A DNA stretch of 64,000 bases from GCA-002793235 sp965267355 (GTDB lineage: Bacteria > Bacteroidota > Bacteroidia > Flavobacteriales_E > Vicingaceae). The stretch covers positions 2,046,001 to 2,110,000 of the forward strand of contig OZ253956.1 of the NCBI GenBank assembly GCA_965267355.1, given 5' to 3'. Below the pieces are notes generated by a model, which was given only the letters and a program-made list of their open reading frames with translations, ran no database searches and was not told where the DNA came from. Shown here one piece after another: positions 58,730 to 64,000 of this stretch. Both the position numbers and the translations under genes were made by a program. Every line of letters begins with the position of its first letter. The stretch's first letter is position 1.

Positions 58730-61590
58730 TCTCTAATAATAGTTAAATCGCCTTTAAGGACTCCTTCACCGATTCCTAAATCAATTACATAGTAGTAAGT
58801 GGTAGCTGGTAATTCATTCCCATTATAGGTTCCATTCCAATCATTTTTATAATTTGAACTTAAGAATACGACAGAACCATTTCTATTAAATACTTCTATT
58901 AGGTGATTGGGAAATTGGTCAATGTTATCAATTATCCAGGTGTCATTATAACCATCTCCGTTTGGGGTTATGGTATTAGGTATGGAAACTGTAGCATCAC
59001 AATCATCAATATTGAAAGTAAATTCTTTAGTGCAACTACCATTTGATACCAAAACACTATATTCTCCAGGATTGTTTATTTCTATAGAAGAAGATATTTC
59101 TCCTGTTGACCATAAGTAAGTGTACCCCGAATCATTTATAGAGATAACTTTATTTGAATCATTACATAACTTCCACTCATTTGATAATGGAGCTTCAGGA
59201 GAGCTGTCAAAAATAGTTATAATACTGTCAGTTACGCTACACGAACCGATGGTAACATTAGCCCATATTAATTCAGAATGGTCAGTAATATAGTTAGATG
59301 AACTAGTTGAATCTTGCCATAAGTAATTGGCACTGGAGAAGTTTAAACTAAGAGTAATAGAATCTCCTAAACAATAGTTATCAGGTAACTCTAAATTTAC
59401 TATGTGTTCAGGTTGTATAGTTACTAATATAGCTCCTTTGACTCCACAGCCAGTCGAATCAATATAAAATGCTGTATATATACCAGAGGTGTCAGGAACA
59501 ATAGTATCATTTATAATTCCGTTACTCCATTGAGTATTTAGATTAGAAGTATATAAATGTAATGTTTCATTACTACAAAATGTTGTATCATTACCCAAAT
59601 CGATGGGTTCAGGCGAAAAAATTACAACGTTAATTGAATCAGTATAAACACAAGAATTAGTATCGGTTACTTCTACCCAGTATGTTCCTGAAGTGTCAAC
59701 AAGTAAAGTGTCATTACTACTTAAATCAGACCACAAATATTGTAAATAGGTATTCCCAGCATTTAGTGTGTAGTCATAACAGTTAGAAGTATCGCTCCCG
59801 AGTGTTACAGGATTGAATGGGAGACTATAAACAATCACAGTATCATTGTTTATGCATCCACTGGTGTCAACGTAATAGACATTATAATTACCTGAGCTAT
59901 CAACTAACAGGTTATCATTATTTATTGAATCCAACCAAGTTATGTTAGTAAATCCCATAGTGTCAAGTTGAAAATAAATGCTATTTCCTAAGCATAGTCC
60001 AGTATCCGCTGGTAAGAAATTGTTAGAAATTGGATGAAATTGAATATTTACAGTGCCTGTATCCATGCATCCAAAATCACTGGTCACGATTACATTATAT
60101 AAACCAATTGAATCAGGAGAGATGTAATTATTTGTAGAACTATCTGACAGCCATAAATAGTAATCATTGTTAATGTTTGGGATTATAGATACGGTATCAA
60201 ATTGACATATAGTGTCATCAGTGAACGTTATATTGGGGTAGTATGATGGGGAGCAACAAAGCTCGATATTTATAGTACTTAAAATAGTATCAATACAAAA
60301 TCCATTAGAAATAATAGCTGAAACAGTATAATTTCCTGAATTTTGGTAATAATGATTGTTTTGAAAATTATTACTACTAGTAGTGTCTCCAAAATTCCAA
60401 GTAACAGATTCTATACAATTGGAACAGTTTAATGAAATTGGAATAAAACAAGAATCGTTAGCATCAGCTTGTACCTCTCCAAATTTAATATAGGAAGATG
60501 AGTAACCACAGTCTGTATTTCGTAATTTAATGAGACCTGTATCAGTTGCTAGCCATAAACAACTTTCTTCTTTTGCAATATCAAATACTCTACAATTAAA
60601 CCCTAAATTAATTTTTGAAACAGACCAGTCAAGTTTGTTGATTACATATAGCCCGTCATCGGTACCTGCTAACACACATCCTGCATCCATGTTTTTTTTA
60701 TAATACTTTAGAACCTTATGAACCTTCACACCAGGAATAAATAATGAATCAGCAGAAGGACTATTATCTTGTATAACCCTTAACCCGTTATTTGTGGCAA
60801 AAAATGTTTTAAAATTTACATTACCAGGTGGTACTGTCCAATACGTTGCAGATTTTGATCTTAGTGTATGAGGAAGGTAAGAATGGTGAAAAGCAGATGA
60901 AGTGGTTATAGTTTCATGTCTCCATATTCCATTTGAAGAAACATGGCTAATTTCAAATCTTTCAGGACCATAATTTGCGCCAATACCTGTATTACCTATT
61001 TCAGATTCAATTCTATTAATTGTATCATATCCTGAACTAGGTGATTGAATCACAAAATTATTTCCAAAATCAACAGTTATAAAACAAACATCTTTAGAGT
61101 TGCATGTAGCTATTTTATAGTAATTAGGAAAAACAAATGAATTAAATATTTCACCATAACCAGTAAAGTTTGTATAATAATTGGATGATAAACCATTACT
61201 TACGTTTAAACGAAAAAGATTTCCATTCCTCATATAAAACATACCATCTCCATAAGTTGATATAAGGCATGAGTCCTCACCTGTACTATATAGATCTTGA
61301 ATAGCATATGTTGAACTATCTTGAAATAAAGTACTATAATTAGTAATGTTTCCGGAATCTAATCGATATAGTTGGTTAGAGTCTATTCCTCCAGAGTACC
61401 ATACATCATGAGATTGACCTGTGCTAACCCTATATATTGTATCTCCAGAATTATAAATACTATCTAGATTAAAAGATAATGTTTGAGAATTGGATTGGGA
61501 ATAACAAAAAACAAAAAAAATAATACTAATTGTAGTTCTACTGATTAGATTGTTTTTAGTACTATATTTCAACCAATTTATTATTAACAT
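58726..61590 (-). CDS. Large surface adhesin with type B T9SS sorting domain
   Basis: 954 residues. A signal peptide lies at about 20-36. Residues about 40-360 contain a propeller-like or lectin-like region. From about 365 follow PKD and Ig-like repeats (NFGDTTSSNNF..YYQNSGNYTVSAI). The last ~90 residues hold SIPNTITPNGDGYNDTWIIDN and IEVFNRNGSVVFLS, the CHU_C/type B sorting domain. Probably a surface adhesin for gliding or attachment. Its stop overlaps the PorP/SprF gene by four bases. Confidence 0.88.
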   Translation of the reverse strand: MLIINWLKYSTKNNLISRTTISIIFFVFCYSQSNSQTLSFNLDSIYNSGDTIYRVSTGQSHDVWYSGGIDSNQLYRLDSGNITNYSTLFQDSSTYAIQDLYSTGEDSCLISTYGDGMFYMRNGNLFRLNVSNGLSSNYYTNFTGYGEIFNSFVFPNYYKIATCNSKDVCFITVDFGNNFVIQSPSSGYDTINRIESEIGNTGIGANYGPERFEISHVSSNGIWRHETITTSSAFHHSYLPHTLRSKSATYWTVPPGNVNFKTFFATNNGLRVIQDNSPSADSLFIPGVKVHKVLKYYKKNMDAGCVLAGTDDGLYVINKLDWSVSKINLGFNCRVFDIAKEESCLWLATDTGLIKLRNTDCGYSSSYIKFGEVQADANDSCFIPISLNCSNCIESVTWNFGDTTSSNNFQNNHYYQNSGNYTVSAIISNGFCIDTILSTINIELCCSPSYYPNITFTDDTICQFDTVSIIPNINNDYYLWLSDSSTNNYISPDSIGLYNVIVTSDFGCMDTGTVNIQFHPISNNFLPADTGLCLGNSIYFQLDTMGFTNITWLDSINNDNLLVDSSGNYNVYYVDTSGCINNDTVIVYSLPFNPVTLGSDTSNCYDYTLNAGNTYLQYLWSDLSSNDTLLVDTSGTYWVEVTDTNSCVYTDSINVVIFSPEPIDLGNDTTFCSNETLHLYTSNLNTQWSNGIINDTIVPDTSGIYTAFYIDSTGCGVKGAILVTIQPEHIVNLELPDNYCLGDSITLSLNFSSANYLWQDSTSSSNYITDHSELIWANVTIGSCSVTDSIITIFDSSPEAPLSNEWKLCNDSNKVISINDSGYTYLWSTGEISSSIEINNPGEYSVLVSNGSCTKEFTFNIDDCDATVSIPNTITPNGDGYNDTWIIDNIDQFPNHLIEVFNRNGSVVFLSSNYKNDWNGTYNGNELPATTYYYVIDLGIGEGVLKGDLTIIRE

Positions 61591-61729
61591 AATGTGAAGT
61601 TAATAATTTACGAAGTTTAGTACAACTTTATGGATATTATCCTTTCTTTGCTATTATTTTCTTTGATTTTATCACTTATTTGTTGCCTAAACTTCTCGAA
61701 GTCAATAAAATTTCTGTATCGGGAAATAA

Positions 61730-63856
61730 CTAAAAACTCAATTCAAAGGCTCCGTTTTCAGATACATCCCAAAAATTAATTTTTAACTCGTTTAGTTCAG
61801 TAATCCATTTTTCACTTTTGTAAGTAGAGTTAGAAGCGTCAATAACTATTTGTTTTGGGTTAAACATTTCTAACAACTGTTCAATATTGGTTTTTGTATT
61901 TTTGGTAAGGATCAATACTTCACAAGGTAATTTGTTGGTAGTCTCTTTAAACTGAAAATTATTATCAATTACAACAATGCGTTGGTTGTAAAACTGAAAG
62001 TAATTACGTTTAGTAAAAAGGTTAGGATTGTCTATTCTTAAAATGTTAGACAGTTGGTGTTTTTTAATGAGATGGTCTAAACGTACAACTTTTTCGTTTT
62101 TAACACCACTGTTAATCCAGTTGTTTTGGGTATGAAAAAGCATCTTACTTCTGTTCTGAGTTAGTTTAATGTCTGATACTAACACATTATCAGTTCTATC
62201 AATAAAGTTAATGGCAGAGTGCTGCGGGATGTTGTAAACTATTAGTTTTCGTTGTTGGTGGGTGTTGATTTGGAACAAAATGTTCAACACCAAGAAAGTA
62301 ATTAAAGAAAGAGCTCCGACTAACAAAAACTTAAATTTCCGATAAGCAATTAATAGGATAATACAAGCAATACTGATGTAAATCAACCAGGCATCAGCAA
62401 TGCTAAACTTAATGTTTTCAGACAGCGAGTAAGGGAGTTGGTCAATATAAGTTACAGCATAATTAAGTGTTTGTAAAAGGTAGTTTAGAGCTATTGCAAG
62501 GTATTCTCCAATAGCAGGAATAAAACTGAAGCACAATGTTGTAATACCCAAACAAAGTATGGCAAGTGCAAGAGGTATTACAATTAAATTAGACAATAAA
62601 AAGTAATTCGGAAACTGATGAAAATACAATAAACCTAATGGAAAAGTTGCTATTTGTGCTGCAATAGAAACAGCTGTAATTTCCCAAATTTTTCTACCCA
62701 ACCAGTTATTAACGGTAAACCAGTTGTTTACCCATGGTTGGATAATTACAATACCTATTACAGCAAGGTAAGAAAGCTGAAAACCAACCTCCATAATGAG
62801 CAAAGGATTATAAATTAAAAGTGCAAAAGCCGAAGCAGCCAATGTATTAAAGAAACTAGAGTTTCGGTTTAAGGTTTTAGCTACAACCACAAAACTAAAC
62901 ATAGTTGCTGCGCGCATTACAGACGGTGATAATCCTGTAATTAAAGCATATCCCCATAAGATTAAAATCAATAAAAACCCTTTAATTACTCTGCCTGATT
63001 TGAACTTTTCGAGAAAGAAAAAAAGCTTACTAAAAATTAAAAAGATAATGCCTACATGCAAGCCAGAAACAGCCAATACATGCATAGCTCCAGCACTGGA
63101 ATAAGCACTTTTTAACTGAGCATCAATATCGTCTTTATACCCCAAAATTAATGCTGATGCTACTGCCAATTCTTTATCTTTTATTCCGTAGTTCTCTAAA
63201 ATTAGTATTAGTTCTTTTCGTATGTTATGAGCCAGTTTTACAATGTTAAACTTTGGAGCTTTGGCAACTAAACTCCAGTTATTAGACCTTAAAAATGCTT
63301 GTTGATGTATAAGGTGATAGGAAAGGTACTTACGAAAATCAAACTCGTTAGGATTTTTGGGAGCAGGTACATCTTCCAATTTGGGTTCAAAAGAAATAAC
63401 ATTTCCTACATTTAACTTAGTCGATGAGCTGTCATTTTGAATATAGGTAATCACTTTTCCTTCAGATGCTATCCAGTCTTCTTTTTGTTTTATGCCTTTT
63501 AACTCAAGAATTACCTTAACGGTTTTTTCTTTTACTTGAGGAACTTCAACTATTTCACCAATTAAAAGAGCATCATCATTTGCTGTAATGCTATTGTTTG
63601 GTGACGAGTATTTTAAAGAAGTTAAACATGCTCCAGCCAGCAGAAAGTTGGTGTAAAGTAATGTTCCATAAAGCCATCTTAGTTTAAAGTTAGCGTTAAG
63701 TGATTTTATTAATAAAAGGGTAATGTAAACAACAAAGCATATTCCAAAAATAATAAGGATATTGTAAGTGTTTGGTTGTAGGTAAACTACACCTACTATT
63801 CCTATAATAAATGGAATTAATAAACGTAATAAAGGAATACGATTAAGTTGGTGCAT
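61730..63856 (-). CDS. comEC: ComEC/Rec2-family DNA uptake channel
   Basis: 708 residues. An N-terminal DUF4131 domain (about 1-180) precedes the Competence domain with eight or so helices (HVLAVSGLHVGIIFL..GLSPSVMRAATMF), the transmembrane channel for single-stranded DNA. The C-terminal region (about 540-708) has the metallo-beta-lactamase-like fold but no HxHxDH, as in many Bacteroidota ComEC. Divergent from the truncated gene at the right edge. Confidence 0.9.
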   Translation of the reverse strand: MHQLNRIPLLRLLIPFIIGIVGVVYLQPNTYNILIIFGICFVVYITLLLIKSLNANFKLRWLYGTLLYTNFLLAGACLTSLKYSSPNNSITANDDALLIGEIVEVPQVKEKTVKVILELKGIKQKEDWIASEGKVITYIQNDSSSTKLNVGNVISFEPKLEDVPAPKNPNEFDFRKYLSYHLIHQQAFLRSNNWSLVAKAPKFNIVKLAHNIRKELILILENYGIKDKELAVASALILGYKDDIDAQLKSAYSSAGAMHVLAVSGLHVGIIFLIFSKLFFFLEKFKSGRVIKGFLLILILWGYALITGLSPSVMRAATMFSFVVVAKTLNRNSSFFNTLAASAFALLIYNPLLIMEVGFQLSYLAVIGIVIIQPWVNNWFTVNNWLGRKIWEITAVSIAAQIATFPLGLLYFHQFPNYFLLSNLIVIPLALAILCLGITTLCFSFIPAIGEYLAIALNYLLQTLNYAVTYIDQLPYSLSENIKFSIADAWLIYISIACIILLIAYRKFKFLLVGALSLITFLVLNILFQINTHQQRKLIVYNIPQHSAINFIDRTDNVLVSDIKLTQNRSKMLFHTQNNWINSGVKNEKVVRLDHLIKKHQLSNILRIDNPNLFTKRNYFQFYNQRIVVIDNNFQFKETTNKLPCEVLILTKNTKTNIEQLLEMFNPKQIVIDASNSTYKSEKWITELNELKINFWDVSENGAFELSF

Positions 63857-63923
63857 AATGCGAATTTATATAAATGCACCTTTTTATACCAAATGTTCGT
63901 AATATTATAACATCAAACTTCAA

Positions 63924-64000
63924 ATGAAAGTCATGAAAAAAATTAGCTTGTTTCTTTTTTTAGGACTAATAACCAACTTGTTATTTTCTCAAGCGAGAGA
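63924..64000 (+). CDS. Secreted protein, N-terminal fragment
   Basis: Only 25 codons are inside the window. They form a signal peptide: MKVMKKISLFLFLGLITNLL, then FSQAR with cleavage expected after FSQ. An ATG at 63933 is an equally good start. The gene continues past the right edge. Function cannot be told. Confidence 0.65.
   Translation, partial: MKVMKKISLFLFLGLITNLLFSQAR

Noticed and set aside
1..64000. CRISPR array, prophage, insertion sequence, tRNA or rRNA gene
   Set aside because: No regularly spaced repeats, phage structural genes, transposase or cloverleaf sequence was seen by eye; a short tRNA could still be missed without a covariance search.

Overview
The window comes from a low-GC Bacteroidota chromosome, most likely a Flavobacteriales-type gliding or marine bacterium. 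The evidence is gliding genes gldD and gldE, a PorP/SprF family protein next to a gliding-associated C-terminal (type B sorting) adhesin, type A and type B type IX secretion cargo, the HU/rng/mutY/ssb/gldE/gldD neighbourhood, and promoters of the Bacteroidota form TAnnTTTG. No tRNA, rRNA, CRISPR array, integrase or transposase was seen.

Layout. 1-5.1 kb: end of recX, a metallo-hydrolase/membrane-protein pair, a large outer-membrane fusion protein (degenerate peptidase, TolB-like propeller, Omp85-like barrel) and a half-size TauE-like permease. 5.15-5.77 kb: no credible protein gene, but a dense set of nested and consecutive hairpins. 5.8-15.65 kb: accessory/defence region. An M20 amidohydrolase is followed after 3 bases by a type I restriction operon hsdR-hsdS-prrC-hsdM, in which prrC looks like a PrrC-family anticodon nuclease. 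Next comes a three-gene hipB-hipS-hipT kinase toxin-antitoxin module with three operator-like palindromes spaced exactly 62 bp apart. That module lies between an intact and a decayed copy of the 3' end of a lipoprotein gene.

15.66-24.3 kb: the lipoprotein, a giant alpha-2-macroglobulin lipoprotein, an acyltransferase, a full-length TauE permease, ybaB and an unlisted 56-residue membrane peptide. 24.5-30 kb: a secreted TPR-caspase-like protein and a propeller/SpoIIE-phosphatase receptor, probably one signalling unit. 30-33 kb: queD, then hmgA-hppD of tyrosine catabolism. 33-36.9 kb: a secreted CUB-repeat protein and small orphans. 36.9-43.4 kb: a probable five-gene operon pyrG-yidC-DUF6438-GNAT-C1 peptidase, read on the minus strand and closed by a terminator. 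43.5-48.4 kb: type B surface protein, EamA exporter, metal-binding lipoprotein, two outer-membrane proteins. 48.5-53 kb: ctaA, gldD/gldE, ssb, mutY. 53-57.7 kb: HU, a 30-residue COX24/mS38-like basic peptide, rng, a DUF6695-like pair, mnmE. 57.7-64 kb: PorP-like protein with its adhesin, comEC, and a truncated secreted protein.

The most notable region is 5.2-15.7 kb, which combines restriction, a likely tRNA-cleaving suicide response and a kinase toxin with unusually regular operator spacing.
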